Source: Buddleja alternifolia
Lineage: Eukaryota; Streptophyta; Magnoliopsida; Lamiales; Scrophulariaceae
DNA length: 64,000 nt
Reading direction: 5' to 3'
Assembly (NCBI GenBank): GCA_019426215.1
Contig: CM033392.1
Coordinates: 36,566,980 to 36,630,979 of the forward strand
The notes under the pieces are model-generated. The model was not told the DNA's origin and did no database searches. It was given only the letters and a program-made list of their open reading frames with translations. Positions 36,436 to 47,582 of the stretch are shown here, in pieces. The position numbers and the translations under genes are program-made. Every line of letters starts with the position of its first letter. Within the stretch, counting starts at the first letter, position 1.

Positions 36436-37365
36436 TTAAGGACAAATGTCACTTATAGTCCCTAAAGTATTTAATTTGTCTCACTTACGTCCCTAAACTA
36501 AAATTTGTTACGCTACCGTCCCTAAAGTAATAATTTTGTCTCACTTGAATCCTTTTAGGTCAAAATAATTCCTTTTTTGGAAAGTTTTTGGAGCTTCTCG
36601 GTTGTGCAGAAAGCTGTGCGAGTCTTCACGAGCAAATTCATAACTAATTGTAGAAAGCTCGGACTCATGAACCATTTTCTTCCTATGAAACTAGACACAT
36701 AGGGCTATCCACACATATATCTCACATACTCAGTAGATGTCTAGAAAAAATCAGATTTGTATTCAAAATTTAGAGAAAAATCTGTCAATTTTCAAAACAG
36801 CTGTGCGCGTCTTCACGAGAAAATTCATAACTCATTGTAGAAAGCTCCGATTCATGAACCGTTTTATTCATACAAAACTAGACACATAGGAATATACAAA
36901 CATATATCGAACATACTCATGAGATGCCTAGAAAAAATCAGATTTGCATTCAAAGTTAGTAAAAAATGAAAGATTTTTCACTAACTTTGAATACAAATCG
37001 GCTTTGTTCTAGACATCTACTGAGTATGTGAGATATATGTGTGATATCCCTATGTGTCTAGTTTCATAGGAAGAAAACAGTTCATGAATCCGAGCTTTCT
37101 ACAATTAGTTATGAATTTTCTCGTGAAAACGCGCACAGCTGTTTTGAAAATTGACAGATTTTTCTCTAACTTTGAATACAAATCTTCTTTTTTCCAGACA
37201 TCTAATGAGTATGTGAGATATATTTGTGGATATCCCTATGTGTCTAGTTTCATAGGAAGAAAACGGTTCATGAATCCGAGCTTTCTACAATTAGTTATGA
37301 ATTTTCTCGTGAAGACGCGCACAGCTTTCTGCACAACCGAGAAGCTCCAAAAACTTTATATCGTG
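36436..37365. repeat. palindromic block of ~187-bp repeats in CACTA B
   Basis: Two forward units (from about 36578) meet two inverted units (to about 37362) around a centre near 36968, forming a ~785-bp inverted repeat. The arm starts GGAAAGTTTTTGGAGCTTCT and its inverse ends the block. Unit words such as CTTCACGAGAAAATTCATAA, AGACACATAGG and TCATGAACCGTTTTC also occur in the array at 60346-61459. The preceding 36436-36577 (TATAGTCCCTAAAGT words) looks like the terminus of a Mutator-like element. CACTA A lacks this block, so it is a nested insertion. Confidence 0.75.
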
Positions 37366-37399
37366 ATGCTTTAATTTATTTGTAGTTTTATGTGCTTTT

Positions 37400-37545
37400 G
37401 GATCCAATTGGTGATCAATATTTATAATATGATGCTTTATTTGTAGTTTTTTATGTGATCTATGTGATCCAACTGGTGATCAATATTTGTAGTTGCTAGC
37501 TAGAAATATGATGTTTCATGTGATCCAACTGGTGATCAATATTTT
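37400..37545 (+). repeat. GATCCAACTGGTGATC repeats in CACTA B
   Basis: Three copies of GGATCCAATTGGTGATC or GTGATCCAACTGGTGATC, each followed by AATATTT, near 37408, 37459 and 37518. They are shared with CACTA A and lie upstream of the leader box. Confidence 0.65.
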
Positions 37546-37686
37546 TGTATCATTTTGTGTTCGTTGTGGAAAGATTAGAATGTTGGGTTTGTTGTGGTTG
37601 AAATTGGTAGTATTTTTTGCGTCGTTACCCTGTTGAGATTTTAGCGGATCGTAAGATTCGACTTTTGTTGGTTACAACCCACTGGG

Positions 37687-37759
37687 AAGATTAAGTCGAG
37701 AACTTGGTAGAAATATTTGCCTCGTTACTCTGTCGAATTTTTTATAGAATAATGCGAAA
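37687..37759 (+). promoter_or_regulatory. CACTA leader box before tnp2 (copy B)
   Basis: AAGATTAAGTCGAGAACTTG starts the box, which continues to the TAGAATAATG word. It ends ~82 bases before the tnp2 ATG. The equivalent box before gene 2 (41437-41505) also ends ~82 bases before its ATG. Confidence 0.65.
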
Positions 37760-37840
37760 TAAATTAAAAATAAATTTATTTAATTAATTTAACTATCAAC
37801 TGATATTAAAATTATTTAATTTAATTAATTGAGAATTTAG

Positions 37841-40800
37841 ATGGATCGAAGTTGGATTGTAGCGGATCGTATGTCGGAGCAATATGGGAAAGGGGTGAAA
37901 GAATTCATCGACTTTGCGGTTGAGCATGCATCGGATCCGACTAGGATTAGTTGTCCGTGTTTACGTTGTTGTTTTGGAAAGAGAATTAGTCCACGTGACT
38001 TGGAAGATCATTTGGTGTGTAATGGAATTGATAAAAGCTACACACGATGGACAAGACACGGTGAAAGCAGTGCCACCTCAGCTGATTTGGGTGATACATC
38101 ATATCGATCAGTAGATTTTGACATGGATGATTATGAGCCTGATCGTTTGGAGGAGATGACCAATGTGATTGAGGAGGATTTGCGAAATTGTCCCAAGATG
38201 TTCGACAATTTGACAAGTGATTCAAAAACACCCCTGTATAGTGGTAGTAATTTCACAAGATTGAAAGCAGTCCTAAACCTCTACAAGTTAAAAGCTAACA
38301 ATGGGTGGAGTGATAAGAGTTTTACAGACTTACTTGGTCTATTAAAAAGTATGTTACCCGATGATAATGTGTTACCTAATCGTACTTATGAGGCTAAGAA
38401 GATGTTAACTGCAATTGGCATGGGATATGAGAGGATACATGCTTGTTTCAATGATTGCATCTTGTTTAGAAATGACTATGCACCATTGAAGGTGTGTCCG
38501 AAATGTGGCACCTCACGGTACAAGAAGAATGGATCTGCTCCTGTCAAAACAACATGGTATTTGCCCATAATACCTAAATTTCGCATGTACAGTAGTGAAG
38601 TGTTTGCCAAGGACTTGACATGGTATGCTGATAGAAGGCTTCAAGAAGGGATTGAAGATAACAAGATTAGACATCCTTCAGATTTAGGGAAGAACCAAGA
38701 AATTTACGCCTTGTATTGGCTACAGATGGCATGAACCCACATGGCTTGCAAAGTAGCTCACATAGTACATGGCCGGTGATTTTGATGATCTACAACCTAC
38801 CCCCTTCGCGATGCATGAAGCGAGAGCATATTTATGATGCCTATACTAATTTTCGGGCCAAAACAACCTGGAAATGATATAGATGTCTACTTGGCCCCTT
38901 TAATTGAGGATTTGAAGAGTTGTGGGAGACCGGTATTAAAGTGTATGATGGGCTTAGAAAAGAGAGCTTCAATCTCAGAGTTATGTTGTTTGGTACAATC
39001 AATGATTTTCCTGCAAGAGCTAATCTCGAGGGATATGGTGTACATGGGCAATGTGCATGCCCCATATGTGTCAAGAGTACAGATCAATATAGACTCCCAC
39101 ACTCTCAGAAATATGCATTCCAAGGGCATCGAAGATGGTTGAATCGAGAACATCGATATCGTCGGTGGAAGAAAGCTTTCAATGGGAGCATAGAAGAATA
39201 TCGAGCTCCTAAGTGTTTGACCAGTGAAGAGGTGTTTGAGAATGTAAAAGACTTGGATATCAAGTTCGGAAAGACTTTTGCAGGCGACCTTGCAAAAATT
39301 GGGTGGAAAAAAAGGTCAATTTTTTTTGAGTTGCCGTATTGGAAATCTTTACATGTTAGACATTTTCTTGATATAATGCATATTGAGAAAAATGTATTTG
39401 ATAGTGTCATTGGTACTCTTCTAAATGTGCCCGGCAAGACAAAAGATGGAGTAAAGGCAAGGTTGGACTTAGTTGAAATGAAGATAAGAGGTAAATTGGC
39501 ACCAACAATGAAGGGAAAACGAACTTATTTACCTCCAGCAGCTCACACACTATCTAGAAAAGAAAAAATTGCATTATGTGAGTTTCTTTGTGGAGTGAAA
39601 GTTCCAGAAGGGTATTCTTCGAACATTAGCAGTCTTGTATCAATGAAGGACTTGAAGCTAAAGCATATGAAGACTAATGATTGTCATGTAATCATGGATC
39701 ATTTGCTACCAATTGCTTTACGGGCCATTCTGCCAAAAAAGGTGAGAGAAACGATAACTAGATTGTGTTTCTTCTTCAAAGCAATGTGGAGCAAGGTGTT
39801 TGATCCTGAACAATTGCCTGCACTTCAGAAACAACTTGTCCTCACTTTGTGTGAGCTTGAGATGTATTTCCCACCCGCATTTTTTGATATAATGACTCAC
39901 CTACCTATTCACTTGGTTAGAGAGACACAACTTTGTGGACCAGCTTTTATGAGATCTATGTATCCGGCTGAGCGTTATATGAAGGTATTGAAAGGCTATG
40001 TGAAAAATCGTAGCCGGCCGGAAGGTTGCATTGTTGAGCGGTACATAGTTGATGATGAAGCTATTACATTTGCACAGCATATCTGAATGATTCTAACGTT
40101 GCAGAGGTTCAAAAGTCTCCTGTTGTGGGGGGGGGGGGGCAGAAGGAGAAAGCGTAATTGGAAAGCAATTAGTGAGTGTTCCTAGCACACAAAAGGATCG
40201 GGCACACCTATATGTGCTCCACAACACTGATGAGGTTGAGCCATATGTTGAAGAGCACAAGGACCAACTTAGGAGAATAAATTCAAGCAAAAATGAAAAT
40301 TGGATTTCAAGAGAACATAACAAGAGTTTTATTGATTGGTTCCGAAAGTGTATTCAAGAGAAACAAAATGAGAATTCACTTTCAGTTTCAGATAAATTAG
40401 CACGATTGTTGGTGGGCCAGGGCAGATTCGTATTTTGTCATTCGGGTTATCGTATAAATGGTGTCACGTTTTATACAAAAGACCAAGATGAACGGAGTAC
40501 AATGCAGAATAGTGGGGTGAGTCTTGTAGCTGAAGCAATGCATATCTCAAGTGCGAAAGGTAATAGCCCTATCTATGCCACTTTACCATATTATGGGATG
40601 ATTGAACGTATATGGGAGCTGGATTACAGTTGGTTTCGGGTGCCTGTATTTGGGTGTAGGTGGGTTGACCATAAAAATGGTGTCGATGATAGTGAAATAG
40701 GTTTTACTCGAGTAGACCTTGAAAAGGTGGGATACAAAGATGAACCTTTCATTTTGGCATCTCAAGCTAAATAAGTGTTTTTTGTCACCGATCCTGTCGA

Positions 40801-41077
40801 TAAGAGGTGGTCCATTGTTTTATCGGCAAACAAAAATACTTGTATTGAGGATGATGGCCTATATAATGAAGATGATGGAGGAAATCCTATCTTAGGTGGT
40901 TCACAATCCACAAATAGTGACGGTGACTTGGATATCAGTGATGATGAATTGTATATGCGAGAAGATCACCAAGAGGGGATATGGATTAATCCATCTGTTC
41001 ATCGGCGTACTAAACAAAATGGTCGTACTGAGGGATCACAAAAGTTTAGTAAACCAGCGACAAAAAGAAAACGATGA
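37841..41077 (+). pseudogene. CACTA B tnp2-type transposase (TNPD-like)
   Basis: Starts MDRSWIVADRMSEQYGKG, directly after a TTTAG that could be a splice acceptor. Domains: transposase-associated N-terminus (codons 1-75; CLRCCFGKRISPRDLEDHL), tnp2 core (CPKCGTSRYKKNG; FFELPYWKSLHVRHFLDIMH near 39320), DUF4218-like (CHVIMDHLLPIALRAILPKK from 39680) and DUF4216-like (WELDYSWFRVPVFGCRWVD near 40615), then an acidic DISDDELYM stretch and a Lys-rich tail. Breaks: a ~45-base loss and shift near 38685, a shift near 38880-38920, a shift at 40085-40170 around a poly-G run, and TAA for Gln at 40772-40774. Copy A has Gln there. Confidence 0.9.
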
Positions 41078-41586
41078 AAGGTATTTGAACTTATTTGATA
41101 ATTATATGAGTAACTTATTTGAACTCTTTTGTTAAGTATGCAGTTAAAGTGTAAATTATATTGAACCCGCTTGTAATATTATATTAGTGAATGAGTTACA
41201 CTAACTTCTGTATTTTTTTGCTTTTGTAGGTCGATACCGTATACCACCACAGTCACCCTCTCCTCCGCCACTACCACGACGACCACCACCAATGTAAGCT
41301 TTTCAATATTTGGTTTTGTACTTTTTGATGTGATTTATATGATCCAACTGGTTAATGATGTGATTAATGCATATATATTTGTTTGCGTTTGTTGTTGTTG
41401 AAATATTTGAGTTTTGGTGGTTGCAAGGTTAGGGGGAAGATTAAGTCGAGAACTTGGTAGAATTTTTTGCGTCGTTACTCTACTGAATTTTTTCTAGAAT
41501 AATGGGCATTTCTTAATTGTTTGTACTATTTATATATTTGATATATGAATCTAACTTATGTATTTTTCACTTATGAAATCTTGTAG
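41078..41586 (+). other. CACTA B intergenic region with leader box and possible first exon
   Basis: Contains a likely small Pro-rich exon near 41230-41291 (acceptor TTTTGTAG, donor GTAAGC), one GATCCAACTGG motif near 41340, and the leader box 41437-41505 ending ~82 bases before the ATG at 41587. Confidence 0.55.
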
Positions 41587-44500
41587 ATGGATTCTGTAGG
41601 TGCTGCAAACCCAAGTATTGAAAATGAGATACGTAGAGGTATTACAGCAATGAAGAAAGTAATAAAGGCCAAAAGTAAAGGCATAAAGTTACAAGTTGGT
41701 TGGAACGAGCATGGTCAGCCAGTTGACCCAAATAAATCAACTTTTGTTGGTTACATTGGCGTGATAGCTCGTGACAGGGTCCCTATTACTATCAGTGATT
41801 GGCGCAATGTCTCTGCAGCAATAAAATATGCCATTTGGAATGAAATAACTGTAAGTTAGTTATTATATATTATGTTTTTAATTGGTAAATGTAGTTTTTT
41901 TTTCTCTAAATTAACATTTTTTATATACTTTGTTGTTTGTTTTTTATAGTTGGCCTTTGACATTGACGAAAGTAGTTAGAAGTTCGTCTTAGCCGAGGCT
42001 GGGAAGCTAGCTCGAAACTATAGGAGCTACTTGACCAGAATGTGGGTAGAGGATGATGATGGGAACATTAATTCAAGCCCACCCGAAAAGTATCGTATAT
42101 CTCAAGAAGATTGGACAGAATTTGTAGAAGTACGCCAAAGTGAAGCTTTTCAGGTAATTATTTTAATTTATGGTTTCATTTTAATTTATTTGAAACTATA
42201 TCCATTGACTAATTAATGCCTTGATTATATAATGAACAGCAACTACGTAAGGAAAATCGGGAAAGAGCAAAGGAACCTGAATATCCTTACAGGGCATCAC
42301 GTCTTGGATATGATCAAGTGGAGCTTATTGAGGTACGTAGTTCGTTATAAATTTTAATTCTAATCAAATTTCCTTACAAATTTTCTAATCAAATTTCCTT
42401 AATTACAAATTTTCTAATCAAATTTATTTCCTTACAAATTTTCTTATATAGAAGCAAAAAAGAAAGGATGCTGGGTCAGATGTCACAGAGGTGACACGAG
42501 CACTAGTGTGGAGAGTTGCACATTCTGACAGCCAGAACAACATTGATAATGTCAAGGTTAAAAGAGTAGTGGAATCAATGGTGAGTTATTTGCAATTTTA
42601 GTTATGTAGTGTGTTGTATGTTTTTTTAAAAATAATTTTAAAATAACAATTTTTTGTATTTTTTAAATGTATTATTACAGGAAAGCTTATCACAGGAGGG
42701 TAGCCACAGTGGACCCGAGAAGACCCGGAATGATATACTGGCTATAGCTCTTAAAAAGAAGGAGCATGCGGGTCGAGTTAGGGGTGTAGGCTTTGGGGTA
42801 TCCCAAAAAGATTACTTTTCGGATTCAAAGCCTTCAAAAAATGCGGTGATTGATAGCTTGCAAGACACGGTTCAAATGCTCACTCAATCACTATTCGAAT
42901 TGCGACGCGAGTTTGACAAGCATAGGGCGTTTGGGTCGCAGCAGCCACATCCAGAAGAGGCGGTTTCTTTGAAAGATAGCTGCCCAGAAGTGAAAAATCT
43001 TCCTCAGGTAATTAATGAAAAGCATATTGTTTAGTGATAATGTAACTTTCAGTCCTATATTTATGTATGATATACAAAATTTTGTAATATAATGGTATAT
43101 ATATATATATATATATGTAGGATGTGGTGCAGTGTTAATTAGCACTTTCTACATCGTTTGGTGGCAAGAGGAACAATGTACAATCGACTAAAGGATAGAA
43201 CATTGCATACATGTCCATTAGCCTCCCACCTCGTGAAAGTGACGATTGACATTGCAATTGAAGATATTGCACCCTTACCAGTCCCTCTCGATGATGAAGG
43301 AGTGTTCACAGTATCTGAGGTTGTGGGATACATGGTTGCTTGGCCTAAGAGTCTTGTCATTGTCAGTGATGCATCGGTACGTAATTATTAATAGCTAGTC
43401 ATTAATAAATTATAACAATTGTTTAATGTTAATAAATATACTTTCATTGATAACGCCCACGTTTTGTTTTCTTTTACTTATAGTCTCTCGGAAAATCCAA
43501 ATCATCAGTCGGAAAAAGTAAATCAGAGATGACGAAGCACTCACATGTCAAAAATACACCTCTAGTGGCCAACCCTCCTGCTCCACGCCCTAATTCACTT
43601 GCAGTTCTTGAAAGGTTTTTTGGGATGATGGCTACTGATAACACTATCCGGATAGACATACCCGAGGAAATCTTCAATATCCCCTTTCCAGAATATATGG
43701 GGCGGGAGGAGATCGGTCACTTTCTGCATAAAGAACAGATAGAAGCCTCTATCATTTTTGCTTACATCAAGTAAGTTTTGAAATATTAATTAATAAAAAG
43801 TAAGCTTTTAATTAAATTATTTTACTGCATTAATTTGAACTATGTTTATTTTTGTTACTCAAATTTATTTTATGCTCAATTGTAGGTGTTTGTGGATTAA
43901 TCACGTGGTCCCCGAACAAAAACAAAATAAATTCGGGTTCCTTAGCCCACATTCTATATCTGCGGCAGCAGGAATTACTCCCAGTCAGCGTGTTGACCAA
44001 TCGCAATAGATAGCAAATACTATGATAGCTAGTGCACTGGAGGGGAAGTTGTTTCTTGCACCTTACAACTCCGGGTGAGCTACTAAAGACACATTGTTAT
44101 TTTGTAAAATTTGTTACGTAGACATAACTAATTTTAAATTTATCTTTTGAATATGCTGATTAGGGGACATTGGTTGTTGCTCGTGATTGATCCAATTAAA
44201 GAGATCGTTTATTATTTGGATTCTTTGCACGGTGATCCAAATAACCGACGTGATATGAAAGATATGATCAATCAGTAAGTTTTATCATTCAATTAAATGT
44301 ATCCATTATATTTAATATTAAGTTTAAAGTATATATATTATAACTAGATTTCATATATATATATTTGCTTGATATTGACATATTTCCTTGATTTTTGATG
44401 TATTTAACAGCGCTGTGTTGATGTTTCGAGCAAATAACAACAACCAAAAGATCAAATCAAAAAACAAGGCCTGTAAATGGAGTTGTATACAAGTTAGTGT

Positions 44501-44887
44501 AATTATATTATTTTAATTATAGTTTCAAGAAATTATTCGTATAAAAGTTATTTGTTCTAATACAATTTTGATTTGAATTTAATTTGTAGTGCCCCATTCA
44601 AATAAATGACATAGATTATGGCTTCTTCGTCATGAAATTCATGAACGATATTATTAGACACGGAGAATCTATAATCCCACCGACGGTATGCATAATCCTA
44701 ATTAATATTAATCAAATTCTAATGTCCCTTTTAAGTTATTAAACATTTTTGTTGGATTTTAATATTTGTCTTGCAGTACTTTGCTGATTGTCAGTACGCC
44801 TCTTACACTATAGCGCAACTTGATGAAGCACGTTCTGAATTGGCACAATACATTTTTAAATGCGCTTTTGATATGCCGGCGGTGTAA
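41587..44887 (+). pseudogene. CACTA B second gene: TNPA-like region plus Ulp1-type protease lacking its catalytic Cys
   Basis: Exons with GT/AG borders: 41587-41850, 41951-42151, 42240-42332 (31 codons), 42452-42580 (43 codons), 42681-43007 (109 codons), ~43121-43376, 43484-43770, 43887-44075, 44163-44275, 44412-44491, 44590-44685 and 44777-44887. Exon 1 has GWNEHGQPVDPNKSTFVGYI; the 43.2 kb exon is a DUF8039-like domain. The C48 core has GHWLLLVIDP (His codon 44168-44170) and YYLDSLHGDP, but the Cys site reads DYGFFV (TAT at 44617-44619) where copy A has DCGYFV. Stops: TAG in exon 2 (ESS*KF), TAA and a frame shift in the 43.1 kb exon, TAG near 44011. Inactive as a protease and as a whole. 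Confidence 0.8.
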
Positions 44888-45119
44888 GTTGAAAATTATT
44901 GTAATTTTTTATTTGATTTAAAAGCAGTGATTAGTTTATATTGGTTTATTGTAAACTCGTTATCATTTGTAATTATTGGAGATTATTATTTGGTGAATGA
45001 AATTAATTTTGGATTTGAATTTGTTGTTTCTGTTGAGCAATTGGTTTGTTTTATGTGTTATTGATGAGTTGAATTTTGAGCTTGTGGGAAGGATATAACT
45101 AGCTGAAATTATAATAAAA

Positions 45120-45343
45120 AAAAACAAAAAAAAAATTCAGACCAGTTACAGCGGTTCGTTGCTGAACCGCTGTAACAGGTTACGGATTTTAAACTAAAAT
45201 AAAATTTATTAGTCTTTTACAGCGGTTCGTTATTGAACCGCTGTAATAGTAAACATACCAATTACAGCGATACGTATTACAGCGGTTAAAACCGGTGTAA
45301 TAGTGCAAAAAAACCACTGTAACAGACCTCTTCTGTACTAGTG
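45120..45343. repeat. CACTA B right terminal hairpin array
   Basis: Units near 45144-45177 (TTACAGCGGTTCG...CGCTGTAAC) and 45217-45249, and a compound unit 45262-45325, then the terminus. Together with the left array these flank the element symmetrically. Confidence 0.85.
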
Positions 45344-46260
45344 CAACACCCTCAAAAAAGGTAAAATAGTTGGGGGTTAGTTGGCTTATACAAATCCGAT
45401 AGTGGGCTAAGATTTTCCTAAAGAGTTTATGATAAGGAATAGTAAACCAGGAACGAAAATATTCTAAGTAAAGGGTCACATGTCCCTCAGGAGGACCTAA
45501 AATTCTCCAACCCTCTATCGGCACTAGCAATTCAAGGTCAACCGCAGTATCCTCAAATAGCGCGGTAAGATTAGCTCTAGTAATGGTAGTAGCACAAGTG
45601 GAAGGGTCAACAGTATGATCCCCAAATCAGTGTGCGGATTGAGACCTGTCAACACGCTTCACAACTTTCTCGTGACCACTACCAGCACACTCGAGATCCT
45701 CGCCACTAGAATCACCCTCACTATCAGAGGAATAAGAGCTCACTCGTCCTATGAAAAATAGGGGTTCAATTAGAAACAAATGCGACATAGATGGTATCCC
45801 AAATGATAGCAAATTTAAAAAACTTTCAAAAGTCATAAGAGATGCAAAAAGGTTATAGCCCCTAATCCAAAGACGCAAGGAGACGCCCGTTAAAGACCCT
45901 TAAGGCTATAAGCCCTGGGGTAGCAGCAGGAGGAGAACGCCTTGAGGCAAAAAGCCTTGCGACGACTTCTCCTGAAATCATCCCGTGGCGACCCCCCATC
46001 AGGTGTATAGGGACGCCCCAGTTCACGCATCAAGAGCGGAATCCACTTTCGGTTCACGAGCTACCCGAATAAAGATATACATTTATCCTAAACACTAGTG
46101 ATCCCGAAAAAATGCCTTGTGAGGGTGGAGAGATCAATCAGGTGTTACAGAAAAAGCAAACAATTTCTTACACTACTAACATGGCATTATGAAAGAAAGA
46201 GCAAATACAAAGAATTCCAAAATTTAGCTCGTACATCTTGGCTTCTACCCATAGTTGGCT
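45344..46260 (-). pseudogene. Tat antisense ORF, 5' half (T1)
   Basis: Minus-strand gene start near 46249 (ATGGGTAGAAGCCAAGATGT, then a probable GT donor), followed by a Ser/Asp/Glu-rich exon (45745-45630: SSDSEGDSSGEDLECAGSGH), then PF04195-like sequence from about 45580 (LLVPIEGWRILGPPEGHVTL, IPYHKLFRKILAHYRICISQ, LTPNYFTFFEG). It is cut by CACTA B at 45343 and resumes at 35263. One stop occurs near 45627. The T2 copy 47583-48164 has the same frame without CACTA B. Confidence 0.6.
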
Positions 46261-46465
46261 AAGAGAATGAAATCCCAGAGAGAGGATCTTTCTAAAAGAG
46301 ATGTAGAGTGAGTGAGAGTACCAAGTACTCACCCACATCTCCTTCTATTAAAGGTTGAGGTAAGTGGAAAGCTTTAATGCTATGATACCCCTTTAGAAAT
46401 TCTCTCAATCGGGGGCTGCCGCTGGACGATCTGTCATACTCACGGATACTCCGAACAGCCTACCC

Positions 46466-46482
46466 GAGAGTAGGGGGCATTA
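46466..46482 (+). promoter_or_regulatory. polypurine tract of Tat-like T1
   Basis: GAGAGTAGGGGGCATTA directly precedes the LTR start TGATGTGCACC. Equivalent tracts precede the LTRs at 49110 and (inverted) 56867. Confidence 0.75.
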
Positions 46483-46971
46483 TGATGTGCACCAAAATTT
46501 CTAGGGGCACGATTATAATTCAATTTATAATATATTTGGGTCGGATTATTCCACGGTACCAATGCCTGGTATAGTTGGGTATGATTAATGGGGTAAAGCC
46601 CACTCTGATAAGTGGTTCGATAATCACAAAATATATATTCACTAATCTAAATAAATAAGCTAATGGGCAAATTGTCGAGCCCTGGCCTATAGCCCACCAT
46701 TAGCTCTATATATATCCCAAAGGAGCTAATGGCAGATCATTATCTTCTCTCTTTATAAGAATTCCACTGGCATCTTGAGAGAGTAATTTCACTATCGAAC
46801 TACGAAAAGACTTGATCCCATCATTGTGGGTACGTAGGTAGCTTGTCTATAACGAGTATAGTCTAAACATAATTCAACCCATCGCCTAGTTTGTCGTGTA
46901 TTGGGTCAGGATTCCCTCCCCACATTGCAAATCACGTGACATTCACATATGTGGAATTTCACCCCGCATCA
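46483..46971 (+). repeat. 3' LTR of Tat-like T1 (489 bp)
   Basis: Starts TGATGTGCACC and ends CCCCGCATCA. It contains a TATA-like TCTATATATATCCC at about 46705, some 265 bases before the end, consistent with plus orientation. Closely related to 49110-49611 and to the inverse of 56330-56867. Confidence 0.85.
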
Positions 46972-47582
46972 GCTTAAAATTAGAAAATGATAGAAATTGT
47001 TCCACTCTACATTTGTTTTTTCTTAAGTAAAGGTAACCAATTTCATATAATCAAGAAAATCTGAACATGCGTCTCACACGTAGCGTAGATGTTGGTTGAA
47101 GAGAAATAATTGAAGATGAAAAAATGCAAGGAATGGACGATATTGGGGTAGTTAAGGATAAAAGGGAAGTTATGTGATTAATGGGGAGAGGTGGTGGAAA
47201 AATAGCACACAAGATCCTCTATTGCAAAATGGTGTTACATCTCCTATTGCATTTATTCTATGCATGACAAGTGTATAAATCTTTTCCTTAAATATATAAG
47301 TGATTTGAATTTTGTACAATTGTTATGTATGGATGTGAATGCAATAGGACATGCAACACCATTTGCAATAGAGGATCCGGACTGGAAAAATAGGAAAGTT
47401 AAATTAGTACTTTACAATTGATTATATTTTTCGGTTTAAAAGAATGAAAATTGACAGAAAACCGGAACCTCCCTCTTCAATCATAAAAAGTTGGTAACAT
47501 ATAATCAAAATCTCACTCTTTGCATTACCTAACCCTCAAATCTCTCTCTCTCTCTCTTTGTATATATATATATATATATATA
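46972..47582 (+). repeat. duplicated host segment, copy 1 (LTR flank plus glutaredoxin promoter without gene)
   Basis: 46972-47200 matches 49612-49808, and 47394-47582 matches 50997-51170, the promoter and 5' UTR of the glutaredoxin gene (TGACAGAAAACCGGAACCTC; TTTGCATTACC; AAACCCTCAAATCTCTCTCT). It ends in a TA run (47561-47584), after which Tat ORF sequence starts instead of the glutaredoxin ATG. Thus the promoter is duplicated without the coding region. Confidence 0.85.
47206..47385. mobile_element. 180-bp hAT-like MITE
   Basis: Inverted termini of ~40 bases (GATCCTCTATTGCAAAATGG on the left, its inverse on the right) and an 8-bp target duplication AAAAATAG on both sides (47198-47205, 47386-47393). 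The duplicated segment near 49803-49812 is the empty site, GAAAAATAGGG. An 8-bp duplication fits hAT. Confidence 0.85.

Larger units (their letters stand above)
35264..45343 (+). mobile_element. CACTA (En/Spm-type) transposon B, complete with target duplication
   Basis: Ends are CACTAGTACAGAAAAGACC at 35264 and the inverted CACTAGTACAGAAGAGGTC ending at 45343. A perfect 3-bp target duplication CAA flanks it (35261-35263, 45344-45346), as expected for CACTA elements. Length 10,080 bp. Contents: hairpin arrays at both ends, CT/CCG leader, a palindromic repeat block, tnp2 (37841-41077) and a TNPA/Ulp1-type gene (41587-44887). It is inserted in the antisense ORF of the Tat-like element T1. Both genes carry disabling changes. 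Confidence 0.95.
33509..46971 (+). mobile_element. Tat-like Ty3/gypsy element T1: antisense ORF region, PPT and 3' LTR
   Basis: The PPT GAGAGTAGGGGGCATTA (46466-46482) and LTR (46483-46971) are plus oriented, while the only recognisable gene lies on the minus strand upstream of the PPT. Tat-lineage elements such as Grande are known to carry an accessory ORF in antisense between pol and the 3' LTR, and the encoded protein here looks like the putative gypsy-type transposon domain (PF04195-like). No gag-pol is present. CACTA B splits the ORF at 35264-45343, and copia element II abuts its left end. Confidence 0.7.
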
